From NCBI GenBank assembly GCA_035048495.1, contig CM068545.1, forward strand, positions 11,087,958 through 11,151,957: DNA of 64,000 nucleotides. The letters run 5' to 3'. Shown one piece after another: positions 1-12,165 of this stretch. The notes beneath the pieces were generated by a model. That model had not been told where the DNA came from. It saw nothing but the letters and a program-made list of their open reading frames with translations, and made no database searches. Numbering within the stretch: position 1 is the first letter of the stretch; every line of letters begins with the position of its first letter. The translations under genes were made by a program, and so were the position numbers. Source of the DNA: Euptelea pleiosperma. Lineage: Eukaryota > Streptophyta > Magnoliopsida > Ranunculales > Eupteleaceae.

Positions 1-283
1 CGGAGAACCCCGGAAGAATTCGTTAATGGGTTATCTCTGTTGGCAATCCATACAGTTGTCGGTCCCGGAATATTGTCATACCAAATTCCGACGTAGCGAT
101 TGCTGGAGTTACCAAGGCTGAAGAAGCCTAGTTTGAAGATTTTATCGGAGGAAGTTACAGTTTCGGGATCTCCGATGTATTGGGTGGGAGTAATGATAGC
201 TATGGCAGCACAAAAATGTAAGAACACGCCGGAGAGAAAGAAGAGAAAGGAAGAAGAGCTTCCAAGTTTCTCTTAATACCCAT
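1..283 (-). pseudogene. S-receptor-like kinase gene 1, 5' end only (cut by window edge)
   Basis: This is the first exon start of a G-type lectin S-receptor-like serine/threonine kinase, a plasma-membrane receptor family. The signal peptide begins MGIKRNLEALLPF, followed by the start of the B-lectin domain with the NSSNRYVGIW and NPLTNSSGVL signatures of the family. It matches the 5' end of gene 3 base for base over most of its length. Against gene 3 there is one missing base in the A/G run near 246-250, inside the signal peptide. That moves the start codon out of frame with the lectin domain, which is otherwise open to the window edge. The gene continues to the left, outside the window. It is either a pseudogene or a one-base sequence error in a purine run; the window cannot decide. 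Confidence 0.8.
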
Positions 284-921
284 AACACGACAAATGTTTG
301 TGGCTGGTGAAACCGGAAGTGTTCTCAGCCCGGGTACTGTTAAAGTATATTTCCGTATCTGTCTGCAAGCCGTCGGATCAGCTGGTGATGGTGATGTTGT
401 AAAAGAGGTGGATGGTGTTTTGGTCTTACTAGTTAAAAAGTCAACTACTTGGATATCAAGAATCAAGATTAGTGGATCAAAGCAAATCACAGATACAACA
501 AAGCGACAAAGTCGTCACTGGTTGGCGCTCCATTATTCAACTCTGATCGTATCGTATTTTGACTGAAGATTTCATGTTCGGCCACCTCCTAAAGTTCGGT
601 GACGCTAGATTGACTTAAGCGTCACCTAGCTAGCGCATTTTTGTTACTCACCGCTGCCATCTGGACCCACTGACCGCATATTCATAATTTCATACCAAAA
701 ATCAGCTTGTTTGATGATTTTTACTCGTTGGTTTTAGTATTCTAAAGCACGGTTGAATCCAACGGCTAGAATCACACCTTAAAAAGTACTAATATGTAAT
801 GGCTAGAAGTTACCAATCAGGGTGAAATAGAAAGCGTCAGGTATGGCTTGTTACATTTTTTTATCTTAATAGAATCATCATTTGTCCATCTTTCACTGAT
901 CCTACTCCGTCTTTTATAAGA
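284..921. other. Upstream region of gene 1 with a decayed hairpin MITE
   Basis: This stretch is nearly identical to the region upstream of gene 3 (18,815-19,450), so promoter and 5' flank were duplicated together. From about 640 to 870 it contains a decayed copy of the palindromic element found intact at 29,326-29,715, with opposed arms around AATCAGCTTG and CCAATCAGGGTG. No gene is seen. Confidence 0.6.
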
Positions 922-3083
922 CTAGTGGGTGCCCCGGGCCATCGGCACTCAACAAAGAATTTGCCAAAATCAGTTGAGTGGCGGAGATCCACCGTCCATT
1001 TGGGGAGGATTAGATCTCGGCCCTTCTTTGTTGATGTTTATAAGAAGAGGTATAAGTAGGGAGACAACCAATGTGTTTTGTTATATAGAATAGTAAATGG
1101 CCCATGCCCACAGCACTCTTCGACAAAAGCGTTTGCAAAAATTGGGTGCCTCCGGCAGTATAATGGACTATGGTGTCACCATTTTTTCCATTATAACAGA
1201 TTATAACGTACAGAGGGAGAAATGAGAAAATAACATAAATAACAAAAAATAACGGTGTCGAAATTTAAATTTTGAATAAATTGAGTTCAAATAAGACAGA
1301 TTGAGTGGCTGAAATCTAACCATCCACATTAGATGGATGGATAAGATAAGAGAATGCAACTGAGTTGTCTTGATATATGAGTGGGTGGCCCATGCCCGCG
1401 GCATTTTCCGACAAAGTGTTTGTCAAAATCGGGTGAGAGTTAATCTCAGCCATCGATATGAAGCATAGTGGATCTCAGCCACTCATTATCGAAGCCATAT
1501 AAGATAAGAGGGGTATAAGAAAATCATTAAATTTCCGTTAAATTCTTTTTTTTAAAAATTTTTAAATTTTGAGTTTTAGCACCACTTTTTTCCGTTAAAA
1601 TCATTAAAATCCATTTTTTCCCTTGGCCGTTTCAATTTGTTTTAACGGTAACACCCCTCTCGATGTATAAAAAGTGGGGCTCCTGAGCCTGAGCCTGACC
1701 CTTGGGCTATATGTAAATCCAACCCATTTCATTCCTTATATGTAGGTAAATAGTAGGTGACCCGTGCCCACGACACTCATCGACAAAGCGTTTGTCAAAA
1801 TTGGGTGTGAGTGGCTGAAATCCACCGTCCATTTGGTGTAATAAGATCTCGGCCATCCTTTATGAAGCTGGATAAGAGGATTTGCCAAAATCATCGACAA
1901 AGAATTTGCCAAATTCAGGTGAGTGGTGGAGATCCACTGTCCATTTGGGGGAGGATTAGATCTTAGCCCTTCTTTGTTGATGCTTATAAGAAGAGGTGTA
2001 AGTAGGGAGACAACCAATGTGTTTTGTTATGTAGAATAGTAAATGGCCCGTGCCCCAGGACACTCTTTGACAAAAGCATTTGCAAAAATTGGGTGCCTTC
2101 GGCTCTCAAACGGTCTAACGGACTGGGGCGTTACCATTTTTTCCATTACAACGGCTGTTATAACAGATTGTAACACAGAGGGAGAAATGGGAAAATAACA
2201 CAAAAAATAATGGTGTTGAAATTTAAATTTTGAATAAATTGAGGTCAAATGAGGCGGATTGAGTGACTGAAATCTAACTGTCCACATTAGATCGATGGAT
2301 TTGATCTCAACCACTCTTTATCTAACCGTCCACATTAGATGGATGGATAAGAGAAGAGAATACAACTGAGTTATCTTGATATATGCGTGGGTGGCCCGTG
2401 CCCGCAGCACTTTCCGACAAAGTGTTGGTCAAAATCAGGGTGGGAGTTAATCTCAGCCATCGATATGAAGCATAGTGGATCTCAGCCACTCATTATTGAA
2501 GCCATATAAGATAAGAGGGGTATAAGAAAACCATTAAATTTTAGTTAAATTCTATTTTTTTTTTAATTTTGAATTTCAGCACCACTTTTTTAAGTTTAAA
2601 TCATTAAAATCCGTTAAAATCCATTTTTTTCATTTTTGTCCCTGGCCGTTTCAATCCGTTTTAACGGTAACACCCCTCTCGAGGCATAAAAAGTGGGGCT
2701 CCTGAGCCTGACCCTTGGGCTATATGTAAATCCAACCCATTTCATTCATTATATGTAGGTAAATAGTAGGTGACCCGTGTCCATGGCACTCATCGAAATT
2801 GGGTTTGAGTGGCTGAGATCCACTGTCCATTTGGTGTGATAAGATCTCGACCATCCTTTATTAAGCCGGATAAGAGGGGGAGACAACCGTCATGTTTTAT
2901 TATATAGATTTAGATAGTGGGTGGCCCGTGCCCTTGGCACTCTCCAACAAAGCATTTGCCAAAATTGGGTGTGAGAGGCTGAGATCCACCATCATTTGAG
3001 GGATAAGATCTTGGCCCTTCTTTGTCTAAACATATAAGAGGGGGTATAAGTGGGGAGACAACTTCCCTGTTTTGTTATATAGA
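922..3083 (-). mobile_element. Tandem array of about eight mini-Helitrons
   Basis: Read on the minus strand, the block starts TCTATATAACAAAACAGG and ends GGGCACCCACTAG followed by a host T. A GTGCC/GGCAC type hairpin lies about 14 bases before the end of most units. These are the structural marks of a Helitron (5' TC, 3' hairpin then CTRR, insertion between A and T, no target duplication). Inside, roughly eight diverged units of 150-370 bp lie head to tail, with junctions near 1,090, 1,375, 1,740, 2,035, 2,390, 2,765 and 2,915. There is no Rep/helicase coding, so the units are non-autonomous. The duplicated segment lacks the block at the matching site near 19,450. Confidence 0.75.
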
Positions 3084-3085
3084 TA

Positions 3086-3818
3086 GTTTAAAAAACGGCC
3101 ATTATAACGAAAAATAACGAGGTCCTTATAACGGATTCGGACCTACCGTTTTAACTCTCAGAAAATAACAGCTGTTATTTTCTTTTATTTTTCCTTAAAA
3201 CAACGACTGTTATTTTCTGAGCAAATTTGTGACAAATATCCATTATTTTCTGTTATTTTTCGCTATTTTTTTAGAGCCCGTCTAGTGCTACACCCATTTC
3301 TTACATCCAGTTCTTACACCCGGTGGTAGGGTCTACATGGAGATCATGTTAGACAATCCAATCGCACAGTAAGTTTTTCATACTATAGTTACCATCCTCA
3401 CAAAAAACCAAGAAAATTGGACATTCCTAACTTCAAAAATGAACTATAATTTTAAAAATCCAAACCATCGAATTAAACCATTATTTTGGATTTATTTGTT
3501 ATATTGTTGACATTATTGAAATGAACTGATTTTTGGTTACGATGATTATCATGGCATGGTCAACTCAATGTATGGTTGGATTGTCCAACACAATCTCTGT
3601 GTGGGCCCCACTGTCAGATGTAAGAAATGGGTGTAGCTCTAGACGGACTCATTTTTTTTATTGAAAATTTGAAATTCAAAATTTGAGTTTTAAATTTTAG
3701 CGCTGTTTTTTCCATTATTTTCCCGTTATTTTTGCCGTTGAGGGTTACAATTCATCATAACGGAAAAACTGGTAACGCCAGCAGTCCGTTATACTGTTAT
3801 AATGGCCCCTTTTAAACC
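3086..3818. mobile_element. TIR element, GTTTAAAA type, with a nested MITE
   Basis: The ends are inverted copies of a GTTTAAAA...GGCCATTATAACG motif. The interior is rich in TTATTTTCTGTTATTTT repeats and lacks coding. A second palindromic element with GTCTAG-containing ends sits inside at 3,274-3,650. A related copy lies at 19,455-19,882, where about 290 bases are deleted. Superfamily not assigned. Confidence 0.6.
3274..3650. mobile_element. MITE with GTCTAG-type inverted ends (nested)
   Basis: The left end reads GAGCCCGTCTAGTGCTACAC and the right end is its inverse with few changes (GTGTAGCTCTAGACGGACTC). Both arms continue through CCCATTTCTTACATC. The element interrupts the GTTTAAAA-type element. 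The same family flanks the inner CACTA element at 39,687-45,221, where this copy provides the uninterrupted sequence. Confidence 0.65.
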
Positions 3819-4046
3819 TTGTTTTATATCACAAATGACCTACTACTATTGTGGATCAACGGAGCACCTCTTATATTGCATCTGGCCAAATCACATTGAC
3901 TGATTCATAGTTAGCAATTCGGAGTGCGGCAAAAATATGATACTGAAAATATTCGAGTACAATTCTTGATGTAATGGTACGTTTTTCTAATTTTGAATAT
4001 TAGGAACATAAATAAAATCTTTCATAATTTTTTTTGATAAGTCAAA

Positions 4047-4546
4047 TCTATATAACAAAACAGGGAAGTTGTCTCCCCACTAATCCCCTTCTTATCTGTT
4101 TCAACAAAGAAGGGCCGAGATCTTATCTCCCAAATGGACGGTGGATCTCAGCCACTCACACCTGATTTTGGCAAATGCTTTGATGGGGAGTGCCAAGGGC
4201 ACGGGCCACCCACTATCAATATAACAAATCAGCTCAGTTGTCTCCCCCTCTTATAGGCTTCATATATAGATGGCTGAGATCTTATCCGCAATTGGACGGT
4301 GGATCTCAGCCACTCACACCCAATTTGGACAAATGCTTTGTCAGGGAGTGCCGTGGGCACGGGCCACCCACTATATATAACAAAACAGGGAAGTTGTCTC
4401 CCTACTTATACCCCCTCTCATCTGTTTCAACAAAGAATTGAAGGGCCGATATCTTATCCCCCCACATGACGGTGGATCTTAGCCACCCACACCCGATTTT
4501 GGCGAATGCTCTGTCGGAGAGTGCCGAGGGCACGGGCCACCCACTA
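4047..4546 (+). mobile_element. Three mini-Helitrons in tandem
   Basis: The block starts TCTATATAACAAAACAGG after a host A and ends CACGGGCCACCCACTAA before a host T. Three units have junctions near 4,217 and 4,374, and each ends with a GTGCC-NNN-GGCAC hairpin about 14 bases before its end. The orientation is opposite to the 922-3,083 block. The paralogous segment at 20,105-20,120 shows the empty site with no target duplication, as expected for a Helitron. Confidence 0.8.
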
Positions 4547-5342
4547 ATATATATATAAAAAAAGGAGATCGAGAAGATCTCAAGAAAACAAGAAAGGGTC
4601 GGGAACCGCCAGGAGTATCAAAACAAACTCACATAGCTAATTCTCCAATGATGTATCAAACTTGAACACCATGTCACTAAAGAAAGTGTATCTCAATTCA
4701 GGGGAGATACTAATGTTATGAGTGTTACGTATTTTTTGTAGGATTCCTGTATTTTCAATTTTTTTTTTCAAATTCTGGCATGGTTTTTCATGTATAAATC
4801 TTATATTTTTGGTTCTAACCCATGCGTCAACTCACCTAGTAACTCCACAGAAAATTCTGAATCAGCCGACCTTCCAAAAACCTGTCAAGATTTCATGTGG
4901 CTCGTTTACCCTGTCTTAATAGGAGAGTCAAGTCCACTTTTTCTATGGTGTACCCGCAGCAACACTTTGCCACGGGTTTCCTTTTGCAGGACATGAACTC
5001 CCAAAATCGTAATTCGATCGTAACATAGGTTGAGATGTTTTTTAGGTACTTGACCTACAAAGGAACGGAACCCTGCAGCAAAGTGTTGCTGTGGGTACAC
5101 CACTAGGAATTTTCTGAACAACTATGAAGTCTGTGGTGCAGCCCACACCACCTTTTCCCCAAAGAAATAAAGAGTAAACAAACATCCTTGTGTCAGATTT
5201 TACCACACAATTCATCATTTTGAATAGAGTCATTTACAACCGTTGGTTTTTTTTTAATCAATGGCAATAATATATGAGAAAAGAATATTTTGAAACATTA
5301 GATGAAGGCGTAAAATTATGAGAAAATTAAACACCGGCAATT
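4547..5342. other. 3' flank of pseudogene 2
   Basis: The sequence parallels 20,120-20,888 downstream of gene 4. Near 4,550-4,590 there is a short inverted LINE 3' tail (GGAGATCGAGAAGATCTC), matching the tail of the LINE that ends near 56,390. A partial GGGTCGGG MITE end follows at about 4,600. No gene is recognised. Confidence 0.5.
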
Positions 5343-6061
5343 TTATCGAGCTTCCATAATTGTAACAGTGCAATCGTTTATAGAGCATGTTGTATGACTC
5401 ATCAGAGATGTATCTGAATCAAAAGAAACTTGCCTTCCTATAAATGCAGGTTGCTTTGGAGTAGGAAGAGTTGCAATTTCACTAGTAAGCATGGAAACTA
5501 AGGAAACCATAGTCGGTCTGTCCTTGGCAAATTCCTACACAAACAACAGTGCAACATGGATGCCTCTCAAAATTTCTGCTTGAAAACATGGCTCAGACAA
5601 TGTTGGATCAATTAGTTGATGTATCTTGTCTTCATTCCATAATTGCCATGCCTGAAAGAGTTAGGAGATAATATGTTTAGTAATCTAAAGAATGGATGAG
5701 AAAATAGTAGATGGAGGAAATAATTCTTATACACTTACATGTCCCAAAAAGCTAAAAGCTTGTTCGTGATGGTAAAAACTTGAATTCCTTTTTCCACTCA
5801 CAATCTCTAGTATCAATACTCCAAAGCTGAAGACGTTGGATTTTTCAGAAAATCGTCCCTCCATCGCATACTCAGGGGACATATAGCCACTGCATTCCAG
5901 TGTTCGAGACACAATTATAAGTGTTTAAAGCACGAAATATAAAATAATAAGCACATAAATGACCTTGTGTTTATACTTAAGCAACTACTATCTACTTACA
6001 CTATCCCAACCTTTTGCCTTATCCCAGCTTTTCCAAAATGAAAAGTAACTACTACTTACTA

Positions 6062-6289
<228 letters not shown>

Positions 6290-7364
6290 TTAGTTGAATC
6301 TGATATAGAAGCCGAATAAAAGAAGTAAATCAACAAAGAACTGAGTTAAAATGAATAGAAAATTTACATAATAAAAACTTGAAGTGTTAATTCAAATTTA
6401 TGAAAATTAAAACATCTAAACCATGCTTAAGAAAATTTCTAAGCTCTAACAATAAACACAACTCTATAAACCGAAAACAATTAATGATCAAGACTTGAAG
6501 GATCCTTGTAATTTGTAAATTTGAAAAAAGTGTACGTAAATAATCAAGAGTTTTAGAATTCGAACCGAAGAGATAGGCGTCCAAGCTTTTGTTTGGCATG
6601 TATTCATAGATCAACATCCTTTCTTCTCCTTCAATACAGCAGCCCAAAAGTCTAACATGATTCCTGTGTTGGAGTTTGGAAATCACTACAACCTCATTCT
6701 TAAACTCCTCTACGCCTTGTCCAGAGCTCTTAGAAAGTCTTTTCACAGCTATTTCATGTCCATCTGGCAAATTTCCCTGGAGACAAACCATCAAATGTCA
6801 TATTAGTTTATCAATTAATTCTATTTAAAATTAATGGTCTAGAAAACAACAACTACCTTGTACACCGAACCAAAACCACCTTGCCCAAGCTTATGTGCTC
6901 TATCAAAATTGTTTGTGGCAATTGCTAACTTCTCAAAATTGAAAATTGGTAGCTCTGGGTTGTCTCCCAGCATGTGTGAATCTAAAGATTCTCTAGAGGC
7001 ATCATCCTCATCAATTAATATAACTTCCATTTCTTTCTTCTTCCTTCCTGATTTTTGAGTGCGTACGTAAAGAATTCTTCAGTCCATGCTCAATAAATAA
7101 ATATTTCCTACCTTGAAAAGGTACTAGCCATGCATGTTACCTCTTTGTTTTGCCATCCACCTCCAAGAAAAGTATGCACAGGCACTGATGGTAACTAATC
7201 CTGTAAGGACTATAACTATGATGATTACCTTTGAAACCCCCGCTTTATCTGCATTTTCAAAGGCATTATCTCCCATGTATAAATTCAATCAACAAATAAA
7301 ATAATGTCCCGAGTAGAATAAATGTTTAGACAAGTATATACAAAAAATTATAATTAGCTTGTTA

Positions 7365-8272
7365 GATTTTTTTTTTTTGATAGGTAAAAAAGCTTTGTTA
7401 AGTCTAGGAGGCTGAGATAGCCTACCAAGGCAAAGAAGGAGAAAAAAAACGTATGAAACAAGAGGCCCCCAAAAAACAAAAAGTATTCCCCCAAACAGGG
7501 CCGTCTCGATACAAGTTGAGGCGTAAGGCGAAAACTTTATATGAGGTCTTCTTATATTTAATATATTAATATATATGGTATTACTTAAAAAAAGTAAACT
7601 CTAAATTATTGAAATTTTTTATATCAAAACTATTCTTGATAATCAAAAGCTATGAAGATGCAAAGGACTCCCATTGCTGTAGATGCAAAGGACTCTCGTG
7701 GCCCTACATAAATCATTTTTGGGGCTCAATTGCTGTGTGGATGTTCAGCCCACCTATTGGTTGATAAGCACACTAAAAATCAGCTTGATTGACGATTTCT
7801 AGCCATTGGATTTACTACCCAAAAAACTTGCTTGAATCCAACGGCTAGAATCATGCCCTAAAAGTACTAAAATATATGGCTAGAGATAGTCAATCAAGTT
7901 GATTTTTGGTTTGTATATCCAATAAGGGGTGGGCTAAAAATCTATGCGGTAAGTGAGACCTGGGCCCGCCTTCTCCCACCAAGGAGTATTAGGTGACCGC
8001 CTTAATTGCCTTGAGGTAGAGCCGCCCCTGCCCCTGCCCCTGCCCCTGCCCCCAAATCAGCCACCCACAAAGAAACTATCTCCTCCCAAGTAAAGATGAC
8101 CAACTGAACGTCACTTCCTCGAAACTAACAACCTTCCCTTCCTTGTGCAACTTGACCCAAAAATTAAGACGACCTCGGATCTCTACCAAGAGCTTCAAGG
8201 GAAGAACTTCTACCCTCAATGATCATATATTGCGTTCTCTCCAAATACCCAATAAAAAGCTTAGGGCGTGTT
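7365..8272 (-). mobile_element. L1-type LINE 3' end in intron 1 of gene 2
   Basis: On the minus strand this reads as the end of a LINE open frame (VKLHKEGKVVSFEEVTFSW, then a stop at LLGRR), a 3' untranslated tail containing CCTCCTAGACTTAACAAAGC, and a poly(A) seen as T's at about 7,367. The same protein motif ends the LINE at 62,391-62,655. The insertion is in the sense direction of the host gene and 5' truncated. It is present at the same place in gene 4, so it predates the duplication. A hAT element splits it. Confidence 0.7.
7496..8048. mobile_element. Non-autonomous hAT element carrying the hairpin core
   Basis: The element starts CAGGGCCGTCTCGATAC and ends GGTAGAGCCGCCCCTG, with an 8-bp target duplication CCCCCAAA on both sides, the length typical of hAT elements. 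The right end has expanded to four CCCCTG units. The interior from about 7,735 to 7,945 is a palindrome with AAATCAGCTTGATTGACGA and its inverse, the hairpin core seen in many other elements here. It lies in the LINE in intron 1. Confidence 0.75.
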
Positions 8273-8273
8273 T

Positions 8274-8775
8274 GACTGCCTAGTGGGAAAATTGCAATCT
8301 TTCGCTGAAATTACGCCTTTGTTTTCTTACATGATAAAGGTCAAAAGTAAGTGAGGTGAAAATACGAATGATCCAAAATCTTTCTCCAAACAAAACCCCT
8401 TCATGCCCGGAATCGATTTCCCTTCCTCATAGGTGAGAATCCATTTCCACCTGAAAATACCCCTTTATTTTCTCACACGATTGAAATATGTGTTCTCACG
8501 TGTAATCCAACAGACAAATCTAGTCAGCATACGTTTGCAGACATAAAAAGTATGCAAACATTGTCAGCACTGTTGGATGTCCATTGAAAAAAGCGTTATT
8601 TGAATGGTTTAAAAAAAATTATTTTATAAATTACACGAAACGGTAGATGCAACGTCTGCATACTTTTAAGTCTGCAAATCGTTTGCATACTTAGAAGATT
8701 TGTCCCAATCCAACAGCCATTTAAGGCATTTCGATGTATTTTCTTGGAAAAATTTTCCTGTAATCAAACACACCC
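8274..8775. mobile_element. MITE with GGGCGTGTTTGA ends and TTA duplication
   Basis: The left end GGGCGTGTTTGACTG and the inverse of the right end GGGTGTGTTTGATTAC are flanked by TTA on both sides, as in PIF/Harbinger-like MITEs. It lies in intron 1 of gene 2 and has a counterpart at about 23,820-24,338 in gene 4, where the flanking TTA is less clear. Confidence 0.6.
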
Positions 8776-10211
8776 TTATTGGATTCAAGAACGTTTCCCC
8801 TAATTCTCAGAGAAACCGAAACATTGACTAAGAAAAAATATAGAGAATGTGAAAAGAATAATAAGGTAAAAAAAGATCTTACCAAGCTCCGAATGTGCTA
8901 GCCGGATGTAAAGATCGACCCCATCCGTGGAGAACTTCTGTATGTCAATTAAGTTTCCACTCCATGACATACACCCAATTCCGCCGTCAAACGAATAAGC
9001 TATACAGGAACAGTTCTTTAAACATTTCTTTTCACACCTCTTTGTATCCCCAGCAGCTAACCAACTGGGAAAATCTGGCACTTTCATCGTTTTAAGCTTC
9101 AAAAACCCATCTGCTTTTCCTTCTTCACCATTGGTTCTGTTTCTCTCACACTGCAATTGGGTTCTCCTCACACACTCACCTGACCAATTTCCCTTATTCC
9201 ATTCCTCCATAGACTTGGGCTCAAATCCCCTCAGACAACTACAAATTGGTGAATTTTGTATGTTGCAGCTTCCGAAAACCCCGCACTTGCCGTAAACATC
9301 GCACTCGTTCTCTTGTGAAAACCAGGTTTCTACCCATTGTTTCATCGCTTCATCCCAACTCGTTTCTACTATTATCCCAAGTGAATTCAAAACATACCTT
9401 ATAAAGAAAGACTTGTCGACATAAGTGAAAGTTACATATGCGCTTCCTTCTGGATCATCTTTAACGAGATTAAATCCGTTTAGGTAAACCGAGTTCATAT
9501 CATTTACCCCAATAAAGATCTGATTGTTCATGGACCACTTCGCCAATGCCGTCGAGAACCATTCCAGATGACGATTTGAGGGATGTTCACTGAGTCTACC
9601 CCTGTAAAGAAGCTTCCGGTAGAAGGATCGGAATCAGATTTCCATGATGTTAGCAGATGTCTCTCCCCAGTTCGCTGGTTGGTGGTTAGCTTCATCGTTG
9701 GCAAGATTGTGTTCGAAGGGTGTCCGAAACTGTCCCATAAGAATCTTCCCTGGTTGTTGTTACTATCGTTAGAATTCTGTTCGTGCAAAATAAGATTCCC
9801 AGAATCCAATAGCTCAGCGGTTGAATTTTTTGAAGTATTTGATATGTTTGTCGTCCACAGAACATTTTGTTGTCCATCCAAAACTACAAGATTGCCATCG
9901 TCGGCAATTTTGAGAACACCAGAAGAATCAGTAAGGGGATTTTCTCTGTTCGCAACCCATACGACCGTCGGTCCTGGAATCTTGTTATACCAAATTCCGA
10001 CGTAGCGATTGCTGGAGTTATCAGGGCTGATAAAGAAGCCTAGTTTGAAGATTTCACCAGAAGAAGTTACAGATTCAGGGTCTTTGATAGCTATGGCGGT
10101 GCAAAAATGGAAGGTGTCGAAGGAGAGGAAGAAGAGAAAAGGAAGAAGAGCTATTAACTTTCTCCTAACACCCATGTTTGCAGTGGCGAGACTGGAAAAT
10201 CGCAGGGACAC

Positions 10212-11772
10212 CGCACATGGTCATAGAAGAGAAGGGTAAGATACGTGGTAGATTTTTTTTTGTCTTGGCCTATGAATTAATAGTCCGCGTAACCGTTGAT
10301 TAGGTGATCATGATGTTGCAAAGGAGGTGAATGATGTCATGGTCTTACAAGCCAAACGCTTGGATGTCCATGATATAAAGGTATAGTCATTAGTCAGTCT
10401 CCAGTTTTATCTTGGTATGAAAGCAAAGCAAGAGATGGACGATCAAGAAAGTCGTCCATGGTTGGTTGGCACCGAGTAGAACTTGGGTTGTTCTTTGATA
10501 CAGACTCATGTATCAAAATTTTGATGCAGAAGTCCCTCAAATTGCAACGTAGTAGACTCGTTCAGCCCCACTCGCCCTCTGAATGTTTGGCCTACACTTG
10601 ATAGAAATTATTTATCAAGTTGGATTTTGGTATGAAAGTCCATCTAGGATGTACGGCCAATGGTTTCTAAGAATGTTCCGCGTGGCACATGCAAAAAGGT
10701 GCCGCCCTACAATCAGTCACATGCAAAAAGGTGCCGTCCCTAGTGACCAATCCTCTTATATTAGAGCCCGGACTTCAAAGTTTGATGGACCCCCTCCAAA
10801 ACGCCGCCCGGTGGGTACTCTTTAGGACCCACTTACCTTATAGATATTTTTTATTGTCCAACTCTTGTTGAACCTACAGATCAAAATTCAGTATACTTAG
10901 TGATTTATAGCCATTGGATTTAGTATTTTAATAACATAGTTTTTGACCGTTGAATGTGAGCCTTTTTTTGGATGTTAAAATATTATAAATCACCAATCAA
11001 GCTGATTGGTGCGTAGGTTCAAACATCTATGGTCTAAACTAAGCTCCTAATGGCATTTTGGGAGGGGGAGACTTCAAATATTAAAGTCCCCTTCCCCTTC
11101 TTTTTAGGTCGGTACTAGGCCCTAAAATGAGCTCCACATGGTATAATTGGTAGGGGATCATCAAACCTTGAAGTCCCATAGGACATCAAATATTTTCTCC
11201 TGATATGTGTCGCCAACTCACTAGAAACTTGGATCCAATCAATTAAAAAAAATCTATATTTTTTTGGTTGAATTCGTTGGCCGTATTACATATAAATAAT
11301 ACAAAACTTCATATCAAAAGTTTGATATAAAACATCCTCAGTGCCATGTCGCATGCTCTTTGGAGCCACTGACCCATGAAAGTCTGGCCTGCAATTTGGT
11401 GGCGCTACGGACCAAAAATCAACATAGTTGGTCATTTCTAGACGGCTAAAAGTCACCAATCGAACTAATGTTTTTGGATGCTGGTCCCGGGGTCCTTCAA
11501 ACTTTGAAGGTCCCCTGCCAAAATGTCTGACACGTACCTCAGGGCCTAAACCCAACCCACGTTAAACCCTTGGTTAGTTGATTAAGGGTGGCTAACAAAG
11601 GGTACGTGTCAAACATTTTGAGAGGGGGTCGCCAGGCCATTGAATTTTTTCCCATTTTTTTGGGTATATAGGTCGAGAAATATTTGATCCTGGCCAGTGG
11701 CGGAGCCTGGAAGGGTGTGGAGGCCCTCAACTTTGAAAACTCATAATTTTTTTTTTAGTTTTTCTGTTTTTG
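10212..11772. other. Repeat-rich region upstream of gene 2
   Basis: No gene is seen. The stretch holds several decayed hairpin-core copies (clearest at 10,860-11,030 and 11,340-11,480), matching the B-segment region 25,770-28,260. The start of an inverted-repeat element that is complete at 26,055-26,445 is truncated here near 10,570. A CAGTGGCGGAGCC motif near 11,695 resembles the end of the hAT MITE at 33,186. Confidence 0.5.
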
Positions 11773-12165
11773 ATGAGAAAAGCTCACACTTGTGTGTGAG
11801 CAAAGCCGAGCACACATCACAATATGAGCCATGGGGCACACTCTTAGAGGAGGATGACCATATGGATGTTTGGCTAGTCCCTTGGTGGACATGTAAACCA
11901 AAAATTAGCTTGATTAGTGATTTCTAAGCGTTGGATTGGGGTCATTTGCATGGGTTGCTTTTAACCATAGAATTTAGAGCATTATTGACCAATATTTGGG
12001 GTTTTAGATCCAAAGGTCTGACATTGCTAATCGGGCTGATTTTTTGTTTGCAGGTTCGAGGAGATACTGGCCAAACATCCATACGGTCATCGTTCTCTAA
12101 GAGTGTACCACGTGGCTCATATTGTGATGTGTGATCGGCTTTGCTAACACGAAGGTTTTCTCATA
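11773..12165. mobile_element. Hairpin-core MITE with GATGAGAAAAGCTCACAC ends
   Basis: The outer arms (CACACATCACAATATGAGCC and its inverse) enclose the common core with TTAGCTTGATTAGTGATTTC and its inverse. The left outer end is GATGAGAAAAGCTCACAC and the right end mirrors it as AAGGTTTTCTCAT. A second copy lies in the B segment at about 28,275-28,690, with a short extra duplication of the GGCTCATATTGT stretch. Confidence 0.6.

Noticed and set aside
922..3083. Regularly repeated blocks that could suggest a satellite or a CRISPR array
   Set aside because: Units vary from 150 to 370 bp, are not separated by unique spacers, and have transposon-like ends; the genome is plant.
7141..8883. Possible alternative splicing that would rescue gene 2
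   Set aside because: The three lesions are in exons 1, 5 and 7, and no single skipped exon keeps both frame and kinase motifs.
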